Source of the DNA: Terfezia claveryi
Lineage: Eukaryota; Ascomycota; Pezizomycetes; Pezizales; Pezizaceae
DNA: 62,547 bases
Reading direction: 5' to 3'
NCBI GenBank assembly: GCA_015179025.1
Contig: WHUX01000272.1
Span: 1 to 62,547 of the forward strand
Shown here in pieces: positions 1 through 10,680 of this stretch (positions are counted from its first letter, which is position 1; each line of letters starts with the position of its first letter). The notes beneath the pieces are model-generated. The model searched no databases, had not been told where the DNA came from, and saw nothing but the letters and a program-made list of their open reading frames with translations. The translations under genes were made by a program, and so were the position numbers.

Positions 1-960
1 AAATGATAAATGAGCTGTGAGGGTGTGCAATGAGATCGTAAATATTGGTGACTACGAGAAAATGGGATGGGAAGGGGAAACACCAGACACAAAAGAGACA
101 GCAGAGGGTCCTGGGAGGCAAGGAGTCGGGAAGGCATGTACAGGACGCATAGGGAGGCAAGAGGTCGGAAAGGTACATACAGGGTGCCTCGGAGACAGAT
201 GGGAGATTGGGATGTGAGTGGCAGGACGTCGGAGGCAGCAAAATATAAGTGTCTCTGGGAGACACTATAGCGCCGTCAGGAGCCAGAAAATTCTTGGTAA
301 GACACAGGATGCTCTCAGAGACAGGAAGTCGGGCAGGTACGTACAGGGTGCCTCGGGAGACAGATAGGAGACGTGGGAGGCAGCAAAATATAAGTGTCTC
401 CGGGAGACACTATAGCGCCGTCAGGGAGCCAGAAAATTCTTAGTAAGGCACAGGATGCCCTCAGAGACAGGAAAGTCAGGAAAGGACGTACAAGGTGCCT
501 CAGGAGACAGATAGGAGACGTGGGAGGCAGCAAAATGTAAGTGTCTCCGGGAGACACTATAGCACCGTCAGGGAGCCAGAAAATTGTTGGTAAGGAACAG
601 GATGCCCTCAGAGACAGGAAAGTCAGGAAAGGACATACAAGGTACCTCGGAAGACAGATAGAAGACATGGGAGGCAGCAAAATATAAGTGTCTCTGGGAG
701 ACACTATAGCACCGTTAGGAGCCAGAAAATTCTTGGTAGTAAGGCATGGGATGCGCCAAGAGACATGGAGACAGGAAGTTGGGAAGGTGCGTACAGGATG
801 CCTCGGGAGACAAGAGGTCGAATAAGTACATACAGGATGCTCTGGGAGATAGGTAGGAAATTGGGATTCTAGTGAGAGGTCATAGGAGACAGGAATAATA
901 TAAGTGTCTACAGGAGACACCACCTGGCGTCCTGATGCCACTTTTTTCTTCCTGATGTAG
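1..960. repeat. Tandem array of ~147-bp hairpin-containing units
   Basis: Units start at 239, 384, 531 and 678 (lengths 145, 147 and 147 bp, then a longer degenerate one), with diverged copies to the left as far as the window edge. Each begins with an AAAATATAAG-type motif followed by a GTGTCTCC/GGGAGACAC inverted repeat that can form a hairpin. The array ends near 960 with a CTGATGTA terminus shared with the 239-bp insertion at 42724-42962. It sits where the 3' end of the pol gene of family A copy 1 should continue, so it is an insertion later expanded in tandem. An open minus frame at 315-941 is a by-product of the repeat and is not treated as a gene. Confidence 0.85.
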
Positions 961-973
961 GAGAGTATCCTAG

Positions 974-2340
974 CTATCTGACCTTATATTGTCTTTCTCC
1001 AGTTCGAGGAGCTGTTCTGAATTCTAATACCTTTTCAACTTCATAATGATTATCTTGAATTGGTCCTGGTTCCTGAGATTGTCTGTGAGGGAACTGGGTG
1101 GGATCGTTTTTGTAGTATAGTTTGAGTTTGCTAATATGAAAAGTATTATATATGAGGTGGAGGTCAGGTTGACTAGATAGGTCTAGGCTATAGTTATTGC
1201 ATTTCCGATTACTAGAAATAATGGGAAATGGGCCTAGCCATTTTGATTTTAGTTTGGGTGAGACGTTCGATAGGTTGATATTTTTGGAGGAAAGCATAAC
1301 TTGTTGTCCGACTGAAAATTTAGCTGTATTAAGTAGTCGTTTATTTGCTTGAGATGCTTGAGTCTTCTTGGCATCATATAGGTTTTTAGACGTTACCTCA
1401 TGACATTTATTTACTGGTACATATGCATTAATGGGGTATAGAAGTATCGATATGCCAAGATATGCATTAAATCTAAATAGTGTGGAAAAGGGACAATTCT
1501 GTCTAGTGGCATTATACCTAGAGTTAAGTTTCAACTGTATCTCTGGTAGGTTCTGTAGCCAATCAAATCCTTCGATTTTACAGGCTCTTGCTACTTGTAG
1601 AATTTCTTTGTTCACAATTTCCGATTGTCTATCTGCACGTGGATGATATGCAGTGGACGGTTCCAACTTAATTCCTTTATTCCTAGCCCAATCTTGAAAG
1701 TACATTGTCATAAAAAGAGTGTCACAGTCAAAAACAATACAGAAAGGGTATCCCATAGTTGGGACTATATGTATATCAAAGGTAGCAGTACATTGTTCTG
1801 CTGTGAAATGATCTAAGACAGGAATAAGAAACTTGAATCCTGATTGTCTATCGACAATCGTCCAAAGTCATGAAATACAAACCATATGATTTTCTTCAAT
1901 AGGAATATTTAGGTACAAAATTAAATACTTAGTAAACACAGGTGCTAACTTAAGAAAATCCATCGATATATCAGTCCATGGCCTGCTTGGTACATGTAAT
2001 GGGGTTACAAGTATAAGTAGTGCCCTATTGGAATACTTTGTCCGTTGACAAGTATTACAACTTCTAATATAGTCCTTAGTTGGTTCTGCAAAGGACTGGC
2101 AATCATATCAGTCAGTAAGATATTTTATCGTTTTTTCAATGCCACTATAAGCGGTTGCTTCATGTGCATCTTTAATAACTAATTCGAGATAGTTCTTACC
2201 TTCGATGTTAAAGGTAGAGGGCAAGACTAATCTCCATTATCCTTGTCGGTTCTTGACATACAAAAATCCATCTTTTCTTCTATGTTCCTTACAGTTCACA
2301 AAGGTATCATAGTAGTTCTTCCAGATAGGACATACTTTCA
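974..2340 (-). pseudogene. Gypsy integrase (family A copy 1)
   Basis: Integrase inserts retroelement cDNA into the host genome. Read on the minus strand, a zinc-binding remnant (SCNTCQRTK) near 2060 is followed by the catalytic core: D1 in SMDFLKLAP, a VDRQSGF strand, D2 in FDCDTLF and E in RQSEIVNKE. All three catalytic acidic residues remain in this copy. The C-terminal part (open 974-1756) carries the SKWLGPF stretch (GPY/F-type module) and ends GERQYKVR just before the tandem array. A stop between the VDRQ strand and D1 shows the gene is broken. In copy 2 the D1 codon has become Asn. Confidence 0.85.
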
Positions 2341-2344
2341 TGCA

Positions 2345-3690
2345 TGATTGATATGCGGCTTTCATACCTTTACCTTGGTTAAGCCAGTATATGATGAAGT
2401 AGTCCTTGTCATCCTCCTATCCGTTGCTGATGTGTTTCTCTTCAATGAGCTTGTTGAGGGTCGGTTCGATCCTCATGTTGAAGTTATTGATGGTGGGATT
2501 CTTCTCCTTGCATGTAGAAGCATTATGTCATGAGAACTTACAGAAATCACAACGCTGTCTAGATGTCTAAGTATCTTGAATGAAAGAGGATGAATCTTCA
2601 TCAATAGCTACTCACTTTTTAGAACGAGTGGTAATAGCAGTAGTGTTGATTGGAATTGTGTTACTGCTGCTAGTAGCAGTTGTAGCTGGTTGTTGAGGTG
2701 CATTCCATGGTTGCTATGGGACAACAGGAGTATTTATGATCTCCTGTTCCATTTGTTAGGTGCTCATCTGTTCTGTAGGGTTACTGAACTGAATGCTGGG
2801 TTGGGGAGTAGGTCGTGTCAGCTTGTTGGTAATCTATCTTTTTGCCCATTCTCCTATTTCCTAGATAGCTTCTTTACGGCTGAGAGCTTGAGGAGGTGGA
2901 TATGCTGGTGTTTATTGTACTGGTGCTAGTTCCTTTTGAGGCTCATTTGTGGATATGAGATGTACAATACGAGTTATAAGGAATTCCTTCTCCTTCTTAA
3001 GAACTGAGGCTGACAGGTCACAGTTCAAACTGCTATGTCCGTGGTGATTACAAATTGCACATATTTCGATAGTGAACATGTGGTTGTTCATGGCGTGGGA
3101 GCTGCCATAAGCTGGACAGTAAAAATCGTGGCAAAAGGACCAGTGCATCCTTTTGTGTTGTTGCCAATTGCTATAAGCTAGGTCAATGGCAATTTTCTTC
3201 ACTTCTTCGGGAGGGAGAGTGTTTTGTTAAGCATTTTCAGAAGATGGAGGCCTATATCTTAGTCCAAGAACTGTTAAAGGTTTGTTCTTGTTTATATTGG
3301 GTACACGATCATACCTACTGAAAACTTCTTCTGGTATGGTGGATAGAGTCTCATCATCTGAGGACTCTTCTTCCTTTATCATGTCATATTCACTTTCTTC
3401 ATCTGGAATGCCCTCGAAGTATGGATAGAAGATATGGTGTCCAAGTTCTTCGGCCCTTCCATGACATTTATTGAAGTTATAGTCGACATGCTTGAAATTG
3501 ATAGCTCTGCAAGAAACCATATCATTCTGAGTAGAGGTTTCTAGTAAGTAGAAAGTTTTTAAAGCGTTGGTAGAGATGTTGCAGTTATAGGTATGGTTAG
3601 GAGGATCAATGGTGTTGGAAATATAATCGTCCTCGGTAGTGAGAGTGTCCAAGTATTTATACTTTCTTGATAGAGTGTCTGCTATCAAAT
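2345..3690 (-). pseudogene. Pol linker with two CCHC zinc knuckles, between RNase H and integrase (family A copy 1)
   Basis: This part of the polyprotein lies between the RNase H end motif (ADTLSRK, at the right end) and the integrase zinc domain. It holds an acidic stretch (DEESEYDMIKEEESSDDE) and then two perfectly spaced C-x2-C-x4-H-x4-C motifs, at 3020-3061 (CAICNHHGHSSLNC) and 2510-2551 (CDFCKFS, one stop, then HNASTC). Such knuckles normally sit in Gag nucleocapsid, where they bind RNA. The region is conserved in position in copy 2 at about 50880-51760, but Cys and His residues there are replaced by Tyr. Its function in this family is unknown; nucleic-acid binding is an inference. Confidence 0.7.
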
Positions 3691-4333
3691 TTTCCTTTCC
3701 TGCAGTATGCTGTATATCTGTATCAAATTCTATTAGGTAATCTTACCATCGCCTCAATTTCTGACTTGCAGGCATTGGAGTATGGAAGGTTACTAATGGT
3801 TTATGGTCTGTAAGGATAGTGAACTTGTGACCTCTTAATTGCACTTCAAAAAATTTTAATGAGTCAATAATCGCTAATAATTCCTTTTGAAAGGTAGGAT
3901 AATTGAGTTGTGCTAGATTAAATTTTCTAGAGTGGAAGTATGATGGTCTGATGTGCGTTAATGGTCCTTGACCTATCCAAGATCCTAGTCCTATATCACT
4001 AGTATCACAGAGTAAATATTTGGGTTCAGTAGACTCATTATTCCAGGGTTTTAAAACATGTGGGGAATTCACGAGTTCCTTAAGTTTTTCAAACGCTGCA
4101 TTATGAGTATCTGTCCATTCCCATTTCTTTGTTTCTTCTTGTAGTTCTGACAGGGTGCTTGTATACGACGCTAAGTCAGGAATAAATCTGCTGAGATAAT
4201 TAACGATTCCAAGGAATCCTCTAAGATCCTTTTTTCTTGTAGGAGTTGGAAATGTTAATATAGTAGTCCTCTTCTTCAGGTCAACATATGACGTCCGTCC
4301 TTGTATGGTGTGGCTATCTCCCATCGTTTCCAC
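3691..4333 (-). pseudogene. Gypsy reverse transcriptase C-terminus and RNase H (family A copy 1)
   Basis: The minus-strand open stretch 3743-4333 begins just past the deletion junction and reads FLGIVNYLSRFIP (reverse transcriptase thumb), then LLCDTSDIGLGSWIGQ (RNase H first Asp), YPTFQKELLAI (Glu) and LTDHKPLV (second Asp), as in Ty3-type RNase H. The frame continues to ADTLSRK near 3660 through a TAA at an expected Gln codon, a CpA-to-TpA change. The catalytic palm of reverse transcriptase is absent because of the ~1.9-kb deletion, so this copy cannot make its own cDNA. Confidence 0.85.
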
Positions 4334-4701
4334 AAAATGTCCTTACTAGTAGAGGGTATCAGAAAATCCCTTAGTGCTAGTATGAATCTAAAGAATATCG
4401 CGTTCTTTCCTTTTTCTCTTAGGAATTAATTATAAGTAGTGAGCACACTTCTTTCCATTCTGAATCCAACAATTTCCAAAGCTGAAGTGCCTTCCAAATC
4501 TATTTCTTTGATAACAAACTAATGTTGCAATGCTGTGGCCTAAAAGTCAAAATATTGTTAGTCTTGCCATTTTTTGTCTTCTCCTCTTATTTTTTTTGGT
4601 AGATCAATCTTTATTCCTTTTAAAGCATTCGTTGCTTTATAGTTACCCGTTGTAACCATTCCTGTTGTAGATTCCCATTACTGCTGTTCAACTGATTTTT
4701 C

Positions 4702-5975
4702 TCATTTGGTTTTTCTTTTAAGAGTTTGACTTGCAACTGACGATACCTTATCAGAGTCTGAGCTATCATCTCCACTATCATCGGGGTCTCGTCCTCCTCC
4801 TTTCGTTTTCTGCTTCTGTTGGTCTAGTTCTGTATCTAGATCATCATCATCTTCTGGTAATTCTATATCTTCTGGTGGTTGGTCTTTGTCATCTGGTTCT
4901 TTGGCTGACCCAGTCCTCCTTTCTGGTGTCTCAGGTGCTCGACCTTTGCCTTTCAATTGATCTTTTGGTATTCTCAGAAATGCTCCTGGAAGTTCTTTGC
5001 TAGGATTGAAAAAATCCTCCACGGTATGTGCTAATTCTTTTAGATGAGTGCCGCTTATCATGAATGCCATTATTTCTTCCCAGTTATTTATTATCCAATT
5101 CGGTTTCCTTAAAGGTGGTACAATAGGTTTCTTTAATTCCTTACTTAAAAATGCATTCATTTCTAAGTCCTCTTCTTTGAATGGGTAGGGTGTTAGCCAT
5201 AAATAGTGTTTTGGTATAGCTTCCATTAAGAGTTGAGTATCATCAGGATGATACTGTTGGGCATGTCCTATTGAGCGAGTATATTTCAAAATCTCCTCAA
5301 TTGTTAAAAGATGTCTGTCCCAAAATTCTTCTGGTGCAAGAGGTAAAGCCATACTAAAATATAGTTTAGTTCCTGCTCCACCTGGTTCTCTTATTTCTAT
5401 ATCCATAAGTAGATTTATTTTCCTTCTATGTTAGGAACTACAAATCTGGTCTTTCTGGGAGTTTTTTCTACTAATTTCTTAATATCTTCGGGTAACATAG
5501 TAAATCGTCTCAACCTCTTAGTCTTCTTACTAAGTTCAGATGCTATTATATCTAATTTTATCATCTGTCCGCAACTAAATGCAGCTGGTTATGCGATACG
5601 ATCATCGAGTTACTTTTCTTTTTTGGTACCTTACTGTGCTGATGGTGTAGTGGCTGATGATTTTTATGATCTCCATTTCACTAATAGTTCTGTTGGCTCG
5701 GTAGCTCATGCAGCTGGTAAGGCTGGATGTCAGGATCCTGATGTTTCTCATGGTCCTGGTTTTTCTTTGTCTACTAGTTTAGAATCTAGTTCTAGTTCTT
5801 CCGGCAAGAGTGTCACTTTTTCTAATTGGTGTGTTGAGGTAGACGTTGGGGGCGCAGATGTATTGGTAGAGATGTCTGGGCCTAAGGAAGGTTCTGATGA
5901 AGGTAATTCTTTTCTGGAGGAAATGGCTGTAATAGAGGCAGTGAGATTTGAGCCTTGGGATTATGATACTTAGTT
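4702..5975 (-). pseudogene. Gypsy Gag (family A copy 1)
   Basis: Gag forms the particle that packages retroelement RNA. The minus-strand open stretch 4702-5406 (234 aa) contains FWDRHLLTIEEILKY, a central capsid-like region and a highly charged C-terminal tail rich in Asp, Glu, Lys and Gly. Upstream (5407-5975) the same protein continues through several stops, with KKLVEKTPRKTRFVV resembling the N-terminal KLVNTPKKK motif of the family E gag at 59234. The Gag zinc knuckle seen in copy 2 near 54100 is not present because the deletion removed it. Confidence 0.7.
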
Positions 5976-6376
5976 GTTTAGACCAATTATTCCTGGGACC
6001 TGGGGGGCCGGTTTTTCAATGGTGTACTGGATTTACAGGTACAGATGTAATGGTGGTTACTAGGAGTGCAAGATAAGTTGTCGATCTTATTGGGAAAAGT
6101 GTTGTGAATGAGGGTGGGATTGTTTAATGTGGGATACCACTACCTATTAGAGCTCTGCTTAGCTTGCTTCTAAGTCTTTTATTGATGTACTGCAGTTGAG
6201 AGTCTGATATTTTATTTGTTGGATTTTGTTGGCTAGCTAGTTGAATAATGATATCGATTTTATATGTGCACTTGGGTGTCGAATTATATACACTTGCATG
6301 AGTGTAATAAAGGTATCTGAAGGTTGATCAGGCCTAGGATTTAAGAGTAAAGATTAGGTAAGAGAGTTAAAAAAAA
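5976..6376 (-). other. Leader between 5' LTR and gag (family A copy 1)
   Basis: Non-coding leader of the minus-strand element. Immediately after the LTR it reads TTTTTTTAAC and continues to a GGCCTGATCAACC motif; both are shared with the plus-strand family E leader at 58279-58330. The primer-binding site is therefore probably within this conserved stretch. I could not match it to a tRNA 3' end by eye. Confidence 0.5.
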
Positions 6377-7053
6377 TGTAATGAATAGTACTAGATAGTA
6401 TTCATTCAGTACCGTTTATACAATCTATATCCATAGGTATGGACGTTTGTGTATTTCGGTTCTGTTAAGGTAAGACCTCAAAACGGTAGAGAGATTACTA
6501 TGTAGGACATTCCTAGAGGGAACAGTAATTAACTGGTATAATCTATCTTATATGATTTGTGCTATCTAAGCTATATAATCTTGATCTAATCAGAATATAG
6601 GCTTGCTTACTCTGGGTGCTTGCTTGTTGCTTCTTGTCTTTCTGAGAATTCCAGAGGGAATCCAGTGGCCTATTTATACTCCTTTGAGATCTGATGACTA
6701 AGGAAATAAATACAATAAAGGGTGGCATACCAGAAGGTAGTGCACTATATAAAAGGGGTCATGTGGCCACAGTAATGAGTCACACGCCTTAAACAATAGT
6801 CATGTAGCCATAGTAATGAGTCACATACCTTAAACAGAGGTCACACGGCCATAATGAGGGTGTCCTCATATGGCAAGTACCATGGAACTTCCCATGGCAA
6901 ATTCCGCATGCTATGGACGCTTATAAAGCAATAGGAAGTGGTTGAAGACTAGTCCTTCAATCGAGAGCTTAGTTACATAACATAGTAGTAATATAGGAAA
7001 TACAAAAGTATATAATCAATTAAATAAGGAATGAAACAACATTCTCCATTACA
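6377..7053 (-). repeat. 5' LTR of Gypsy family A copy 1
   Basis: This 677-bp block starts TGTAATGAATAG and ends CTCCATTACA (palindromic termini TGTAATG...CATTACA). The same sequence recurs at 42103-43022 as the LTR of copy 2. The element is on the minus strand, so this is the 5' LTR. The right flank (from 7054) is Copia coding sequence, so the element apparently inserted into a Copia copy. The other flank is off the window, so the target duplication cannot be checked. Confidence 0.85.
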
Positions 7054-8640
7054 TCGCAGCTCACAACAAGCCTCAAAATGGGCTAAAGCTCGAGCTAAAG
7101 AACGAGAGCAATTGAATTGATATGGGGTATATACTAAGATCAATAAATCTGAAATCCCCGAAGGAACACGGATTGTTGATACCAAATGGGTATACCTAGT
7201 CAAAAGAAAAGCAGACGGGAGTATTGTAAAATACAAAGCTTGCAAGGTCAGGAGAGTATTCACTCAAGAAGCAAGTATCAACTATAACGAAACCTATGCA
7301 CAAATAATATGCCCTGAAATGCTTAAAATCCTCCTGGTCATCACCTTTCACCGAGATTGGGCAATCTGCCAAGGGGATATTGTGGCTGCATACTTGCAAG
7401 CTCTCCTAGAACACGATGTCTACATCATAGATATGAATGAAGAAGGAGAAGTCGAATACTAGAAGCTCAATAAAGCCTTCTATGGCTTAAAGCAAGCAGG
7501 ATGTGAATGGTTTAAAACACTCTGCAATATCCTCTCTACACTCAGAATATACTAGTGTATAGGAGACGAAGGAACCTACACTACCCAAAGCCACAATACT
7601 ATAATTGGGACTCATGTTGACGACCTTCTTGGGATTGCTCCTACAGAAGAAGATCTCAATAAAATAGAGGAAGGCATCGAAGAAAGAGTCGAGTTGGACA
7701 AACGAGGAAAACCTTTAAACATGCTTGAGATGGAGTTGTATTAGTCAAGAGGACAAGTTGTACTAATACAAACTCGCCTAATAGAATCAATGAAGTAACA
7801 ATACCTAGGAAACTTGAGCAGAGTGGCAGAAAGCACTCACTTCCATTAAATCCACTCTCGTATGCGGCAAGCGAAAACACTGACGAAACTCCTCCAAGAT
7901 ATCAAGCCATTATAGGGTGACTACTATTCCTAGCATGAATGACACGACCAGAAATCTCAGTCCATGTCAACCTATTGGGATGAAGGATAAAGGACGCAAG
8001 CATGGAAAACTGGAAAACAGCACTGGGAGTCTTGAGATATTTGTTCTCCACCAAAGCCGATGGACTTATCTTAAAGAAAGCCGACAATCTGGAAGTAAGA
8101 ATATACGCGGATGCGGCTTACGGGGGAGAAGGGTCCCGATCTCAGACAGGAGCCCTCATAATAATTGGCAGACAACTGATTGGATGGTACAGCAGGAGGC
8201 AGGATGTAGTCTCCCTCTCGGTGACGGAAGCAGAATATATAGCGGACTGCGAGGGGGTGAAAGATGCCAGCTGGATACAGCAATTCCTCCAGGAGCTAGG
8301 AATTCCGATTACCCCGACCCTCTATACGGACAGTGAGGGAGCCTACAACCTGAGCAAAGCCTCGAAATTCGCCAGGAGAAGTCACCATATCGAGCACCGA
8401 TTCCACTACCTCCGACAACAACAACGAGCGAACAAGCTCAAAATAGTCACAATCCCTGGAACAGAGAATCCAGCCGACCTACTAACCAAACTCCTCCTGA
8501 TGACGACCTTGAATGGATGGAAGGAGTTATGGATGAGTACCTCCGAAGCTTAGGAGAAACTGAAATCCCGATCCTTGATATGACCGAAGAACAATTGGAA
8601 GGAATGGGATTTGGGACATGGACGTTCGAGTAAGAGGGAG
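7054..8640 (+). pseudogene. Ty1/Copia reverse transcriptase and RNase H remnant
   Basis: Reading plus, the RVT_2-type reverse transcriptase is recognisable: TKWVYLVKRKADG, then KYKACKVRRVFTQE, QGDIVAAYLQ, KAFYGLKQAGCEW and THVDDLLG (the YVDD active site, first residue changed). It has several TAG stops. The RNase H part is open from 8002 to 8553 with ADAAYGGE, TEAEYIADCEG and TDSEGAYN. A one-base frame change near 8495 moves the true C-terminus into another frame that ends GTWTFE and stops at about 8633. The upstream integrase and gag are missing, cut at the family A LTR. Confidence 0.88.
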
Positions 8641-8940
8641 TGTAGGAATACTCTCACGTGGAACAAGTCCGTAAATGGCAAATTGGGCGGAACAGGGTAA
8701 AGATACAGGGAAACCGAATATGGCAAAACGGGCACATTCTACGAAGGATAAAAGAGCCGGAAAGTACGCAGGAAACATCTCTGAAAAAGTAGAGCACTGG
8801 GACCATAGCAATAAGTCTATAGCGATATCTAGATATCTCTCCTCTTCTGAATATACACGATCAATTATCTTCACGATTCCTTCGCTGCATAACCTCGTAA
8901 TCTTACACGAAAAACACCCAAAGATTGGGAAGCTATTGTA
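8641..8940 (+). repeat. Probable Copia 3' LTR (start defined, end uncertain)
   Basis: The Copia stop codon is followed by a purine tract (AAGAGGGAG) ending at 8640, and then TGTAGGAATACTC starts at 8641, the expected layout of polypurine tract and LTR. No second copy lies in the window, so the right end is unknown and is given only approximately. Confidence 0.5.
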
Positions 8941-8968
8941 GGAACTCGAGAAAAATCGTCTAGAACGC

Positions 8969-9685
8969 CTATCTCTCCAGCAACCTCTCCACGTACCATT
9001 CCCCTCTCGCTATCTGCTCTCGGTACAGGACTCTCTCCCGATTCCTTTCAACGAATATTCGCCTTGTTTCCCTGTCGTGCTCCCCCTTTAGCTCGGCGAG
9101 TTGCCTTTCGTGCTCCCCCTTCAGCTGGGCGAGCTGCTGAGCCATCCGTTCCAACTCCCTCTCGCGCGCCCCCCGCTCCTCCTTCTGCCTTTCCCGCTCC
9201 CTGTCCCGCTCCCTGTCCCGCTCCTCCCGCTCCTCCTTCTGCCTCTGCCCCTCGCTCTTCCGCTCCTGCCGCCCCTGCCCCTTCAACTGGGCGAGCTCGT
9301 TCTCCAAACCAGTATTGCGCAGCTGCAGGGCGTTGTTCCGCACCTCCTCGACGGATTTATCGTGCTCCAACTGGGCCTTCTGTTGCGTTAACAACAGATT
9401 GTCCTGCCGGAGTTGGTCGTTATCGCGGTTTAACTCCGTTTCTCTATTCCTCCACTCTTTTTCCTTCTTCTCTACTTCCGTTTCACCCCACCACTTCTTA
9501 AATAAGAACTTATTGAAAATGTGTATTGGTCCTGTCATGACAGAACATACTGCAGACAGGAAGAGCTCCCAAGCTCTTGTCCTATGTGTCCTCTGCCCTT
9601 CTGTCTCATCGCCCCCCGAAGCCGCTACTGGGTTTACCAAACAGCAGAGAAAAGTCAGGAACAGAATAATAGCGAGGTGGGGCAT
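8969..9685 (-). CDS. Membrane or secreted coiled-coil protein, 238 aa, function unknown
   Basis: An intact minus-strand frame ends with TAG at 8969-8971. I chose the Met codon at 9685 because it puts a signal-peptide-like segment (PHLAIILFLTFLCCLVNPVA) at the N-terminus; an in-frame Met at 9766 would add 27 residues. A second hydrophobic stretch follows at about residues 40-65 (WELFLSAVCSVMTGPIHIF), so the protein may be membrane-anchored. The rest, roughly residues 70-238, is a strongly charged coiled coil rich in Glu, Arg, Gln and Lys, with RERDRERDRERERQ-type runs and an AQLKGEHERQLAELKGEHDR repeat. It is convergent with the Copia remnant and unlike any transposon protein here. No catalytic motif is visible. 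High GC and the absence of stops argue for a host gene, not decayed repeat. Confidence 0.6.
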   Translation of the reverse strand: MPHLAIILFLTFLCCLVNPVAASGGDETEGQRTHRTRAWELFLSAVCSVMTGPIHIFNKFLFKKWWGETEVEKKEKEWRNRETELNRDNDQLRQDNLLLTQQKAQLEHDKSVEEVRNNALQLRNTGLENELAQLKGQGRQERKSEGQRQKEEREERDRERDRERERQKEERGARERELERMAQQLAQLKGEHERQLAELKGEHDRETRRIFVERNRERVLYREQIARGEWYVERLLER

Positions 9686-10300
9686 TTTGTGCTGTGGTTG
9701 ACGGTGAAAGATTTGATCGTGGGCGAGACAAGGCACGAAAAGGCACAACAAGGCACGAGAAGGCACAAGAAAGGAAACGGCGATGAGTCCTCAGTCTGAA
9801 CTAACAAAAACTACCGTATGAACTAGGAAGTCAGGACGGAACGAATCCTTCAACTGCCTATTTCGGTACAGTACCATGCAACGTTTGATTATGCCGTTCA
9901 ACGTGACGACCTGGTAACCACCACTGCCAAGGTACAGTGCATGAAGGGGTGTGAACATACATAAATCCAAACGGTATCTCTTTCAAGAGGCCTCGCCATA
10001 TCTTAGGCAAGGCATGGGGGGGGGTAGTGGTATCGGACCCCAAAATAAAAAAAATAAAAAAGAAAAAGAAAGAAAAACAGTTTACCGTGGTTAGAGTAAG
10101 ACTCACATTGCCTGTCAAAATCGCCATGGTCATGTACACACTTCGGAGTCCCCTGGCGCTCACGAGGACCCCTTCCCCAGTACCTTCCTGATCCCGGTCA
10201 CCTTGCCATCCCAAGCCGCGCAGAGACAGTCTAGACCTACGCTCCCCTCGGATCTCCCCCCTCCAAGTCATGCCAAGGGGTAATGTATTGTCTATTCTAT
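9686..10300. other. Intergenic, with an A-rich low-complexity tract
   Basis: No gene recognised. It lies upstream of the coiled-coil gene and may hold its promoter. An A/G-rich tract at about 10036-10080 follows a GGGGGGG run near 10018. Confidence 0.4.
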
Positions 10301-10385
10301 GGCTGGAGATTACCAGTCTAATGTTTTACTCTTGGGTGATTTGAATTACCGACTATTTGCTGATTCACTCAAGGAATATAATTGA
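10300..10385 (+). pseudogene. Short fragment with a GDLNYRL motif (endonuclease/phosphatase-like)
   Basis: A plus frame reads SNVLLLGDLNYRLF (motif codons 10335-10355) and stops shortly after. G-D-L-N-Y-R is typical of the endonuclease/exonuclease/phosphatase fold, especially inositol-polyphosphate 5-phosphatases. Only about 30 residues are visible and they end at the inverted-repeat arm starting at 10396, so this is at most a gene fragment; chance resemblance is possible. Confidence 0.25.
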
Positions 10386-10395
10386 ATACAATATT

Positions 10396-10680
10396 TGTTC
10401 TGACCCATGGGCCAAGGTGCTACATTGGCAAATATATTGACCCATTGGCCAATGGGACGCTATTGGGAGTAGGGTCGCCCAGAAACCAATAGCACTAATG
10501 ACCACCCTCCCCACCAATCTCACACTAATTCACATCGCATGCACCGGCCTCATGTATGTTGTATACAAAATAATCATCACCATTCCAGATTTCATACAGA
10601 GAACAAAACAATGACTGCACCAACAAATAAACAACCCTAAAATACAAGTTAATTATCACCATGCCAGTAAACAAACCAAT
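10396..10680 (+). repeat. Left arm of a large inverted repeat
   Basis: The sequence from TGTTCTGACCCAT to AAACAAACCAAT matches the reverse complement of 16595-16895, with long shared blocks (for example ACAAAACAATGACTGCACC, then AACAAATAAACAAC) and scattered gaps. It ends exactly where family D Gypsy sequence begins at 10681. No target duplication is evident outside the arms. Confidence 0.75.

Larger units (their letters stand above)
961..6376 (-). mobile_element. Ty3/Gypsy retrotransposon family A, copy 1, internal region (decayed, internally deleted)
   Basis: On the minus strand, reading from 6376 down, the order is leader, gag, then directly the C-terminal part of reverse transcriptase, RNase H, a zinc-knuckle linker, integrase and the integrase C-terminal tail. 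The 5' LTR lies at 6377-7053. The 3' LTR is off the window, beyond the tandem array at 1-960. Against family A copy 2, about 1.9 kb is missing at a junction near 4285, removing the end of gag, protease and most of reverse transcriptase. Frames are broken mainly by TAG or TAA at expected Gln or Trp codons. Overall less AT-rich and less mutated than copy 2. Confidence 0.9.

Noticed and set aside
315..941. 208-aa open frame on the minus strand
   Set aside because: It lies wholly in the 147-bp tandem array and its protein repeats with the same period, so it is a by-product of the repeat.
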